Shown one piece after another: positions 1-8,329 of a stretch of 64,000 nucleotides of DNA (positions within the stretch are counted from its first letter, which is position 1; every line of letters begins with the position of its first letter). Below the pieces are notes generated by a model. It was not told the origin of the DNA. It searched no databases and saw only the letters and a program-made list of their open reading frames with translations. The translations under genes and the position numbers were made by a program. Origin of the DNA: Tetramitus jugosus (lineage: Eukaryota; Heterolobosea; Eutetramitea; Acrasida; Vahlkampfiidae); assembly GCA_937625935.1 (NCBI GenBank), contig OW569374.1, forward strand, positions 404,238 to 468,237. Direction: 5' to 3'.

Positions 1-1
1 T

Positions 2-640
2 ATAGAGTACATGGGTGCTTATTCCAACTCTCAAGACTTGTGGATCGTCATGGAGTACATGAGTGGTGGAAAGTTGACTGATTTGTTGCTCAATACTCAC
101 TTTTCTGAGCCAGAGATTGCCGCAGTGTGCAAGTACTGTCTCATTGCTCTCAAGTACTTGCATGATGGACAACGTATTCATCGTGATATCAAGTCTGACA
201 ATGTGTTGTTGGGTGCTGATGGTACTGTGAAGCTTGCTGATTTTGGTTTCTGTGCTGAATTGTCATCCACTGCTGACAAGAGAAGATCTGTTGTTGGTAC
301 GCCTTACTGGATGGCCCCTGAGGTCATTAGAGGTGTTGATTATGACACAAAGGTTGATATCTGGTCATTGGGTATCATGGCGCTTGAGATGGCTGATGGT
401 GAACCACCACTGTTGGATTTGCCTCCACTGAGAGCTCTGTTCATTATTGCGACTCAACCACCTCCATCATTGAGAGAGCCAGAAAAGTGGAGCTCAACAT
501 TCAAGGACTTTTTGGCTGCTGCTTTGGCCAAGAGTCCACAAAAGAGAGCTTCTGCTGACGAACTATTGGAACATCCATTTATTCAAAAGGCTTGCGATAC
601 CAAGTTCTTGGTTGATTTGTTGAAAAAGTACAAGAAGTAA
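2..640 (+). CDS. PAK/STE20-type serine/threonine kinase, C-terminal part (5' truncated)
   Basis: The frame is open from base 2 through the window edge, so the N-terminus lies outside. The visible 212 residues hold the C-lobe and part of the N-lobe of a protein kinase: hinge WIVMEYMSGGKLTD, catalytic loop HRDIKSDNVLL, metal-binding DFGFCAEL, and activation segment VGTPYWMAPEV, which is almost the p21-activated kinase sequence. The domain runs to a short C-terminal tail ending KKYKK, as in PAK proteins. All catalytic residues are present, so an active kinase is expected. Family knowledge: PAKs act downstream of Rac/Cdc42 in actin control through an N-terminal CRIB motif, which would lie upstream of this window and cannot be checked. 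STE20/MST-type is the alternative. Confidence 0.93.
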   Translation: MEYMGAYSNSQDLWIVMEYMSGGKLTDLLLNTHFSEPEIAAVCKYCLIALKYLHDGQRIHRDIKSDNVLLGADGTVKLADFGFCAELSSTADKRRSVVGTPYWMAPEVIRGVDYDTKVDIWSLGIMALEMADGEPPLLDLPPLRALFIIATQPPPSLREPEKWSSTFKDFLAAALAKSPQKRASADELLEHPFIQKACDTKFLVDLLKKYKK

Positions 641-1028
641 GGGCTAGCCAAACACCCCTAACTAGTTTTTTTTGACTCTACCTCTACTCTCCCCCCCCTA
701 TGCATTGTGTGGATTGTGAATTGGTTTCAAGCACACAAGTTTGATATCCCCATCGTTCCTTCCCTCATTATTATCTAACGAGCCAACAAACAAATATTTA
801 TGATCATCAAAATCCTTGAATACGAATGTACAATAAAACCGAATCGATTAGTCAATCTTTTGACGGACCTGTCTTTGCCTCTTCTGGAGGTGTATGACGC
901 CGCCGTTGGCTCAAGCTTCCAATCTGGAGTTCACAGAACTCAGGAAACACACACAAAATACGCATTACACAATAGATTATCTTTTTTGTTGTTGCATGTT
1001 TGCATATTGTTGAGTGAAGAAGACAAGA
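641..1028. other. Intergenic spacer, no gene seen
   Basis: Contains the 3' region of the kinase (T- and C-rich runs at 667-700) and the 5' leader of the downstream transporter. The open frame at 800-1075 overlaps the transporter start and has no recognisable protein character. Confidence 0.6.
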
Positions 1029-2336
1029 ATGGAAAAAACAAGTATCAATTCAACCAATGTTGGTTGTTTGAATGAGCAATGCAGTAGTGGAGAAGAGATG
1101 ACAACAGAGAAGAGGAACGGCAGTGGATTGAGAGCTTTGATATCGAGAGTCATTCGGATTTTGTCATGGATATTTACGAGTCAAGTGTTTATTCATCTGT
1201 TGTTGCTTGGAAAGCAAGCAATATTGGCTGCATTTGGCTTAATTGGTCCCATCTCTCTAAAGCACATTGATCCATTTGTTTTTGCATGTGGTAGAATCTT
1301 TCTCATTTGTCTGACTGCTCCCATTCTGGCTGTCCTCTTTGATAGTCACTGGTGGTTCAAGAAATCATCGTACAACAAAGCCAGAGCTGTCGAGGAGGAT
1401 GACAGAGATTGTCTGTGGCCATTTTCACTCATTCGGATACCAGAGTGGCAGGACAGTATTCTGCTGTTGATTTGTGGCGCGCTGATGACGTGGAGTTCAT
1501 TTAGTTATGTGTTGGCGGTGAAGTGGACACCGTTTACGATTGTAGCGATCTTACAGCCTACCATGTCTGCATTTGCTTGTACATTCTCAGTTCTACTAGG
1601 TCGAGAGGGAATATCTATACCCAAGGCACTGGGTGTTGTACTGGCCGTAGCTGGATCCATTGGTACTCTTCTGACTGTGACATTAGTGGATAAGAATAAT
1701 TCTCACAAGAATCCAGGTCAATACTCCATGGCTCAAAAGGTCATTGGAGCACTTCTTGAATTGTCGAATTCCATTGTTCTCGCTCTGTATTTAGTGATAC
1801 AGAAGACTCTTCTCAATAGAGGGATGCCTCCCGTAACATTTGTTTCATGGGCCTTCGCGATTACATTTGGTTTCTCGATCATGGGTTCCGCTTACTTCTT
1901 CCGGTTTGTCTCATTTAGTACGATTCCATTACAAGCATGGCTCGGATTACTGTATGGTGGCTTAATAATTGGAACATTATCGTATGTTATAGGATCCTTT
2001 GCGTCCAAGCATACATCTCCGACAATTGTTGCCATTTATACCACTACAGCTCCGATTTACAGTGCTGTTTTTATGTATGTTTTCCGTGGGGAGACCACTA
2101 CCTGGTGGACTGTACCAAGTGGGATTGCAATTGGAGTAGGTGTGATTCTTGTTGCAGTTGGTAAACAAAGAGAGAATGCAAAGGAGAAGAAGAAAGCCAT
2201 TCTAAAGACAGAAGACAGTGAATCCGCGCAAGAAGAAAGCACAGAGGAACAAAGACTTTTAGATCCGGACAACAATATCCAGAATTACAGAGCAGAGACT
2301 ACTGATACCTTTGGAGATGCAGAGAAGCACACTTGA
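1029..2336 (+). CDS. DMT-superfamily (EamA-like) membrane transporter
   Basis: A 435-residue polytopic membrane protein. About ten hydrophobic segments can be followed from residue ~50 to ~370, in two related halves as in EamA/drug-metabolite transporters; conserved-looking small-residue helices include ALMTWSSFSYVLAVKWTP followed by an ILQPTMSAF helix, and the repeat-two counterpart SHTSPTIVAIYTTTAPIYSA-like segment near residue 330. A hydrophilic acidic C-terminal tail of about 60 residues is probably cytosolic. The ATG at 1029 is chosen because the longer frame begins with GTG at 1014. Substrate cannot be told from sequence; plant WAT1-like and nucleotide-sugar-transporter-like members are the nearest relatives by appearance. 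Confidence 0.8.
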   Translation: MEKTSINSTNVGCLNEQCSSGEEMTTEKRNGSGLRALISRVIRILSWIFTSQVFIHLLLLGKQAILAAFGLIGPISLKHIDPFVFACGRIFLICLTAPILAVLFDSHWWFKKSSYNKARAVEEDDRDCLWPFSLIRIPEWQDSILLLICGALMTWSSFSYVLAVKWTPFTIVAILQPTMSAFACTFSVLLGREGISIPKALGVVLAVAGSIGTLLTVTLVDKNNSHKNPGQYSMAQKVIGALLELSNSIVLALYLVIQKTLLNRGMPPVTFVSWAFAITFGFSIMGSAYFFRFVSFSTIPLQAWLGLLYGGLIIGTLSYVIGSFASKHTSPTIVAIYTTTAPIYSAVFMYVFRGETTTWWTVPSGIAIGVGVILVAVGKQRENAKEKKKAILKTEDSESAQEESTEEQRLLDPDNNIQNYRAETTDTFGDAEKHT

Positions 2337-2391
2337 ACTAAAAAGTTTTACCCGCCATTTTCCTTACAACAGATTCTGACAGCTGTCAAGT

Positions 2392-3162
2392 TTATTCTAA
2401 CTTGGGAGTTTCTGTTTGCTCCAGTTGATCGTTTTCTTCTTTTCTTCTCTTCTTATCTGGGGACGCCAACTCAAACACTTCTTCTTCAGTTTCTTCTCTA
2501 GCTCTCTTCTTTTCTGGAGACAATGAAGTGCTACTCTGAGAAGTCTCTTCTTCCTTATTCTTATGACTCTTGTTAACACGCTTCTTGTGAAACTGAGCCA
2601 ACGCCTCACTCAATTTCCCTCTAATGTACTTTATCTCTCTGTCTCTAAAAAAGTAAAACTCATTCTTGGCTGCACTACAAATGCTCTCTATCTGAGTTTC
2701 CGGTAATGGCTTGCGATCCGATGGCTTCTTACCAGGTATGCAATACGAGTACACATTGGGCTCAAACTCTAACTCTTGAGCAATCACAGAGAGCATCGTA
2801 GACAAGATGACACTGGCTTGATTAGACCTTAGCTTCTTGTCTTGTTCACTTGTTACAACATAAAACTTGTTGTTATATGTGAAGCCTGTTTTGGGTAATG
2901 ATGATATCGATGAAGTGAAATCATAACCGGACTCACCAACAACAGAAGCCGCAGCAACATCTTTTTCATCGTCGAACAAGAGCCTTTTGGCCTTGTCAGC
3001 TTCACGCCTCAAGTTTCCAAAGTGATCATTGATGAAAGCTCGATGTCGTATGACAAGGGTCCTTAATTGGTTGTTCTCTTGTTCTAGGGCCGTGATTCGT
3101 TCGTAAGCTTTTTCTAGATCACTGTTTGCCCAGACTTCGACTTCCGTTGTTTGCAATGTCAT
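2392..3162 (-). CDS. Coiled-coil nuclear-type protein of unknown function
   Basis: A 256-residue protein, starting at the ATG at 3162 (the longer frame to 3273 starts with GTG). Residues ~10-45 form a short coiled coil (LEKAYERITALEQENNQLR). A central compact region with aromatic and aliphatic residues (FTYNNKFYVVTSEQ, then SVILSTMLSVIAQELEFE) looks folded. The C-terminus is highly charged with two KKRxRE-type clusters (EKKRAREE, PDKKRRKEE) that could serve as nuclear localisation signals. I do not recognise the family. It is convergent with the transporter (55 nt between stop codons) and divergent from the RGS-START gene, sharing a 370-nt intergenic region with it. Confidence 0.7.
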   Translation of the reverse strand: MTLQTTEVEVWANSDLEKAYERITALEQENNQLRTLVIRHRAFINDHFGNLRREADKAKRLLFDDEKDVAAASVVGESGYDFTSSISSLPKTGFTYNNKFYVVTSEQDKKLRSNQASVILSTMLSVIAQELEFEPNVYSYCIPGKKPSDRKPLPETQIESICSAAKNEFYFFRDREIKYIRGKLSEALAQFHKKRVNKSHKNKEEETSQSSTSLSPEKKRAREETEEEVFELASPDKKRRKEENDQLEQTETPKLE

Positions 3163-3532
3163 TGACACTCGTTTTTGTGAAAAAACCCGTGTGAAATTTC
3201 TCCGAAGACTGGTGAAAAGATGGACCTGTTGTTTCTCAGAGATTAGGCTCGCCCATATGCGTGTATTGAACACAGCACAAGTAGTGGTATATACCTAACG
3301 AGGTTAGAAGGCACTCAAATTCAATTGGTTGACGGCAAAAGGAAATACATTACGGTGAAATCTTTTTGTTCTTGCTGCTGCGCACTTGGACAATTGACAC
3401 GCGGTCAACGAACCAAAGCCGTCTGGCTTTTTCGAAATTAGAAAAAGAACCGACATGTATCGGGAAAAAACCGAAAAGAAGAAGCAAAGCAATCAAGCGA
3501 CCCAAGCATAGCTACAGCACAAGCCAACAAAC
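3163..3532. promoter_or_regulatory. Shared divergent intergenic/promoter region
   Basis: The 370 nt between two genes transcribed away from each other must hold both promoters. The + side ends in an A/C-rich leader (ACAAGCCAACAAAC) just before the ATG at 3533, a pattern repeated before many genes here. No TATA box stands out. Confidence 0.4.
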
Positions 3533-4885
3533 ATGAGTCTCAGCGATTACAAGTTCCGTATCGAAGCCATTTATGACAACTTGGATGCAAGAGCAGCCTT
3601 CCTCGATTACCTCAAGGGTTCCAGCACAGCAGAGCCATTACAACTGTTTATCGCAGCAGACGAGTATTATCAACTGAGATTGGACAAGAATCGATACCAG
3701 AAAGCCAAGGAAATCATGTCTCAGTTTATCGTACCGAATGCACCCAATGAGCTAAACCTTGCCGGCACCATACGAAAACAAGTCATGGAGCAATTTGCGC
3801 TGATTGAGCAACAGCATCAAGCACAGTTGCACAAGGGAGAAGAAGAAGACTTGGTGTGCCCGAGAAATTTGTTTGAAGTCGTGCAGGACAATTGTTTTTT
3901 CGAGTTGAAAGAAGACAGCTTTCCAAGGTTTATCAAATCGGATCATTTTCAAAAATTGGTGGCTCGAGAGCAGAAGAAGGATGTTGGTTTCTTGTCAAAG
4001 ATTGGAGCGAGGAGGTCCATGATATTGAGCAATGGTTTGCACAATCAGAGTTTTGTTGGTGTCGATGACCATAGTGTGTTAATGTTGTGTGACAGTGAGA
4101 ACAATATTTCAGAGTATGATGTACAGATGGCACTGAAGCTGGTAGGTGAAGTGGACGATAGAATCTGGGAACCCGTCAAGGGTGAGAATGATCGGCAAAT
4201 GTACTGTACCAAAGATTTGGTACATTTTCAAACAGATCCAAACTCTACGACCAAGGCTATTAGAACAGAAGTATTACTGCAAGCTGATTTATCCACTGTC
4301 GTATACTACTTTATGGACACTAGTGGGGGTAGATCGATTGATAAGTTTGTGGGCGCTGCTCATCTTGTGGAGTACAGAGAGGAGTACAATAATGAAAAGA
4401 TTCCTTATGCTTGTTCAATCACATTGAGCAATGCCAAGTTTCCCTTGATTGCATCCAGAGAAATATTAACAGCTGCTACTTGGATACCAAGAAAATACAA
4501 TGCAGAGAGAAAGGATTTTGATCAGTATCTGTTTATAACCAAGTCGGTCGATCATCCAGACCATCCTCCTCCAAAGGGAAAGCGTAGTTTAAGTACTGTT
4601 AGAGCTGATATGTATCGTGTTCAAATGTTTGAAAGAATCGCTCCCAATATTACTCGGATGACATTAGTATTCGCAATGAACCCTCGAGGATTCATCAGTA
4701 GGAAAATTCTGGTGAAGATTGTAGCAAAGCAACGAAAGGGTATCATTGAGGCAATGTCTCACGATCTCAATGAGAAAAAGAAGAATATTAGGGTGCCCAT
4801 CAACTCGAACGGCATGGTGGATGCAATCAAATCATACATCTCGAGAAACAGAGAAGAGTTCAAAGAGGGAACTCCTTTCGATTAG
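3533..4885 (+). CDS. RGS domain-START domain protein
   Basis: A 450-residue intronless gene. Residues ~10-150 match the all-helical RGS fold: FLDYLKGSSTAEPLQLFIAA (helix pair contacting G-alpha) and later NCFFELKEDSFPRFIKSDHF (the conserved 'F..F..S..F' end of RGS boxes). Residues ~200-420 look like a START lipid-binding domain: VGEVDDRIWEPVKGEND, TEVLLQADLSTVVYYFMD, DYDQ-like strands and a C-terminal amphipathic helix. RGS proteins accelerate GTP hydrolysis by heterotrimeric G-alpha; START domains bind lipids, so a membrane-lipid-tuned G-protein regulator is plausible. The pairing is not a metazoan RGS architecture. Start ATG is the first in frame after an A/C-rich leader. Confidence 0.8.
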   Translation: MSLSDYKFRIEAIYDNLDARAAFLDYLKGSSTAEPLQLFIAADEYYQLRLDKNRYQKAKEIMSQFIVPNAPNELNLAGTIRKQVMEQFALIEQQHQAQLHKGEEEDLVCPRNLFEVVQDNCFFELKEDSFPRFIKSDHFQKLVAREQKKDVGFLSKIGARRSMILSNGLHNQSFVGVDDHSVLMLCDSENNISEYDVQMALKLVGEVDDRIWEPVKGENDRQMYCTKDLVHFQTDPNSTTKAIRTEVLLQADLSTVVYYFMDTSGGRSIDKFVGAAHLVEYREEYNNEKIPYACSITLSNAKFPLIASREILTAATWIPRKYNAERKDFDQYLFITKSVDHPDHPPPKGKRSLSTVRADMYRVQMFERIAPNITRMTLVFAMNPRGFISRKILVKIVAKQRKGIIEAMSHDLNEKKKNIRVPINSNGMVDAIKSYISRNREEFKEGTPFD

Positions 4886-5177
4886 GAAATAAAAACAATT
4901 ATTACATGTTTTCCAAGGTATTTATGTCATAATAGCCTATGCACGGACATAGTCAATGTAGCCATTGTATTTCCTCTGGCAATACGTCACCTGACCGTTT
5001 TGTTCGGAATTTCAACGGCCTTACAAAAAAAATCGCCAAGAAATTTCTATTTTTTGGCAAAGAGGGAGAAAACAATCTGATCGGGAAGACTCTTCAAGCT
5101 TTCACCGACGACAAACAAGCCGATACCAAACCACAAAACAACAAGTAGAAATACATACGTTTTTTGTTTCTCAGAGA

Positions 5178-7452
5178 ATGTCGTCGTCCAGTGAACCAGA
5201 TCGCAGTGAGAACAACAATGAAAACAATGTTGATCAATTATCTATTGACAACTATGCAGTGATTGGCAACATGAGAACAAGTTGTCTCGTTGGAACAGAT
5301 GGCTCTATTGATTGGTGCTGTTTCCCATATTTCAGCAGTCCAGCAGTCTTTGCCAAGATTTTGGACGTTGATAAGGGAGGATATTTCAGTGTGAGACCTC
5401 AATCACCTGATTATATTCCAAAGCAACATTATTGGTAAGTTTTTTTAGATGATTGTGAAGTAGTGACTGTGATCCTTGTCGTCCTTTCCAGTGGAGAGCT
5501 GTAGGCAGGATATTTTGGCGCCCAAAATTTTTTTGTCATCTTTACAATGTCAATATTCATGATTTAAGCTTCGACAGCTAACACATCTCGCATAACAATT
5601 TAGGCCAGATTCCAATGTGTTGGTTACAAAGTTCCTAATGGACGAAGGTGTTGGTCAAGTGGTTGATTTCATGCCAGTGAGTCAAGGTAAATCTGCTTCT
5701 TCTGCAGCAGTGGCAACTCCAAAGACTCCTACGTCACCAATGTCACAGCCTCTAAGCAGCTCTAGTTCCTTTGCCGGTGCCAAGAGAGACACGAGAGATC
5801 CAAGTGCTGATTTCACTGATACGATTGTGAGAAGAATCGAAGTCGTTCATGGTGTTCTTCATTTCACAATGGAGTGTTTCCCTGCTTTCAACTATGCATT
5901 GGACAGTCACAGTGTCAAGGTAAATGAAAGTGGAACAAGAGCCATCTTCAAATCTGGAAAATTGACATTGGAGCTCCAGTGTTCTTTGCCATGTCTCAAG
6001 ATTTGCGACAGTGGCGTCGTTGGAAACTTTTATCTCAATTCAAATGAACCAGATCAAAAGATTTGCATGTTCATTTTGAAGCAAGTGAATACTGCGGACA
6101 GCGATGAGTCGTTGAATGATGAGGACATTGAGAGTGAACAAAATGTAGTGTATTTTGCTGATAATGCACTGATTGATACCATTTCATTCTGGCAGAACTG
6201 GGTCAGCAAGATCTCCTACCAGGGCAGATATAGAGAGAAGGTGTGTCGATCTGCATTAGCCATGAAACTAATGATGTTTGAGCCTACAGGAGCCATTATT
6301 TCTTCACCTACGACCTCTCTGCCTAAAGTAATTGGTGGTCACAGAAACTATGATTATCGATTCACATGGATTCGTGATGCTTGCTTTGCAATTGAAGCCT
6401 TCTTGAAATTGGGATGCTACACTGAAGCAACTCAGATTATGCAGTTTATTAAAAACGCTTGGACTGCACAATCTTCCACCGCCAATACTACTACGGCGGC
6501 AGTGAAGGATGACAATAGTCACACTGCTCTATCATTGGGTGCTCCTCTGAGCGTCATGTACAATATCAATGGAACTACAAAGTCTGTAGAGGAACAAGCC
6601 GAGCGATTGGATCACTTGAGAGGATACAAGAACTCGAGACCTGTTCGTGTGGGTAACGCAGCCAGTACTCACTTGGAGTTTGATATATTTGGTGAATTGT
6701 TGGATGTTATGTACAAGTATGACCAACAAGCAGCTCCAATATCTTATGAGCTTTGGAGACGATTGAGAGAGACTGTGGATTGGGTGTGTGAGCACTGGTC
6801 GAAGCCTGACGCTTCTATTTGGGAAATTAGAGGTGTAAATCAACACTATGTCCACTCAAAGGTTATGTGTTGGGTTGCTATTGATCGTGCGATCAAGTTG
6901 TCCATTCATAGATCATTTCCATGTGACAGAGAGAGATGGTTAGGTGTGAGAGATGAGATCTTTGAAGATGTGATGAAGAATGGTTGGAACGAAGAGGTAG
7001 GCAGCTTTGTTCAGTGTTATGGAAGCAAGACACTGGATGTCAGTCTTTTGATTCTTCCAGTTGTTGATTTCTTGTCACCACATGATCCAAAGATCATTTC
7101 CACCATCAACGCAATCAACAGATCTCCAAAGAGAGGTGGTTTGGTCTCCTCCAATCTCGTGTACCGTTACGACACCTCTTCTCTCGGAAGCCATGAGGGT
7201 ACTAGAGAAGGTACCTTTAATATGTGTTCCATGTGGCTCATCAATGCACTAACACTAGCTGGAAAGACAGACAGTGCAATGCTTCACCAGGCACAGCTAC
7301 TGTTTGAGCAAATGTTGACGTACAGCAACAGAGTGGGTCTCTTTTCAGAACAGACTTCTTTTGGTGGTGCGTCCTTGGGTAACTTCCCTCATTGCAATAC
7401 CCATGCTTCTCTGATTAATACTGCCATTTCATTGAATGACATGCTGGGTTAA
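5178..7452 (+). CDS. Glycoside hydrolase family 15 (glucoamylase/trehalase-like) enzyme
   Basis: Two exons, 5178-5434 and 5604-7452, joined across a 169-nt GTAAGT...TTTAG intron; splicing rebuilds codon W86 and gives a 701-residue protein. The N-terminus (NYAVIGNMRTSCLVGTDGSI then DWCCFPYFSSPAVFA) is the trehalase-like N-terminal domain found in bacterial GH15 proteins. The (alpha/alpha)6 catalytic domain carries YDYRFTWIRDACFAIEA (substrate-binding WxRD) and IWEIRG, whose Glu is the predicted general acid, and GLFSEQTSF near the C-terminus, whose Glu is the predicted base. No signal peptide, so cytosolic. A Ser/Thr-rich insertion at ~120-150 is not typical. Substrate could be trehalose or alpha-glucans. 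A TTTTGGCG element lies in the intron, not the promoter. Confidence 0.9.
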
Positions 7453-8329
7453 CTCAAATAAATTATTGTCACTACCATCAATACAACTTGCTCATCACAA
7501 TTCTTGACAGTGCTTGCCTTCTTCAGACTAGGCAGAGAGAATATGACAAAAATTACATCCGCGACAGAGTTGATATATGTCTTGTGTGCTGCCTTGATCC
7601 AGTACCTCTTGGTTGAGCAAGAAAACGAAAACACAGTGTGAAGCGAAGGTCATCAACTGTTCACATCAACAAAAGAGAAACAGAAGCAATACGAGCCTCA
7701 TTGAGACATAATGTACAGATAACCAGGGCCAATGTAAATGAAAGACAGTTGGTTGTATAAAAAAAACAATTTGTCGGACCTTTCTTTGTAATAATGACTT
7801 GATTTCTGATGTCCCTTGAAAACAAGATACACTTGCCATGGTTGTTGCCAGTGCATGTATGTGCGTTTCTGCGCATGTAAAATCCGATGAGAGCGCATCT
7901 CGCCAGAGTGTCATGAAACTCCACATGTAGATTCTGTCCGCTGAGTGCACTGGTTTCTATGTACATACAGTTGCGGTGTTTTGCCATGCATTCTCCCTCT
8001 TCGTGCGTGACCATATCCAAAACATTCGATAACGGATGAGAGAGCCTGTTTGGTAGTAGTCAACAATGAATATGTTTGGAGTACTTGGTCAAAGCTTTGG
8101 AAACAAGTAATCTAACTTGTTCTCAGATGTTACCTTCTCATTATTAGCGGTTGGGTTAGGTTTAACGCTTTTTCTATCTTGTAGGAGGATGCTCCTTTTC
8201 CGTTATGGGATTGCGGCATGGTCGAAAATAGTAGACTTAAATCTGTGGACATTTTCTTTGGGATTTCAAGGTTGACAACTTATTGGTAATATCGAGCAGC
8301 GGTGGACCATGATGTCGATTTGTTTCTGC
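7453..8329. other. Gene-free stretch with a decayed GTPase fragment
   Basis: An 877-nt interval between two convergent genes. It begins with a poly(A)-signal-like AAATAAA at 7457. Apart from the small-GTPase-like remnant at about 7895-8062 (listed separately) no coding or repeat structure is seen. Confidence 0.5.
7895..8062 (-). pseudogene. Ras-superfamily small GTPase fragment
   Basis: Read on the minus strand, this segment encodes VTHEEGECMAKHRN followed by CMYIETSALSGQNLHVEF, closely resembling the end of a Ras/Rho/Rab G domain: the ETSA(L) G5 box with the preceding 'EEG..A.....Y' helix and following 'N....F' helix. The upstream G1-G4 boxes are absent, an in-frame stop lies just upstream, and the downstream residues lose all resemblance. 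No splice site convincingly connects it to another exon. I read it as a dead fragment of a duplicated GTPase gene. Chance resemblance is the alternative, but the match covers about 25 consecutive positions. Confidence 0.5.

Noticed and set aside
4939-5148. 69-codon frame before the GH15 gene
   Set aside because: Low-complexity, lies in the leader of the GH15 gene, no recognisable features.
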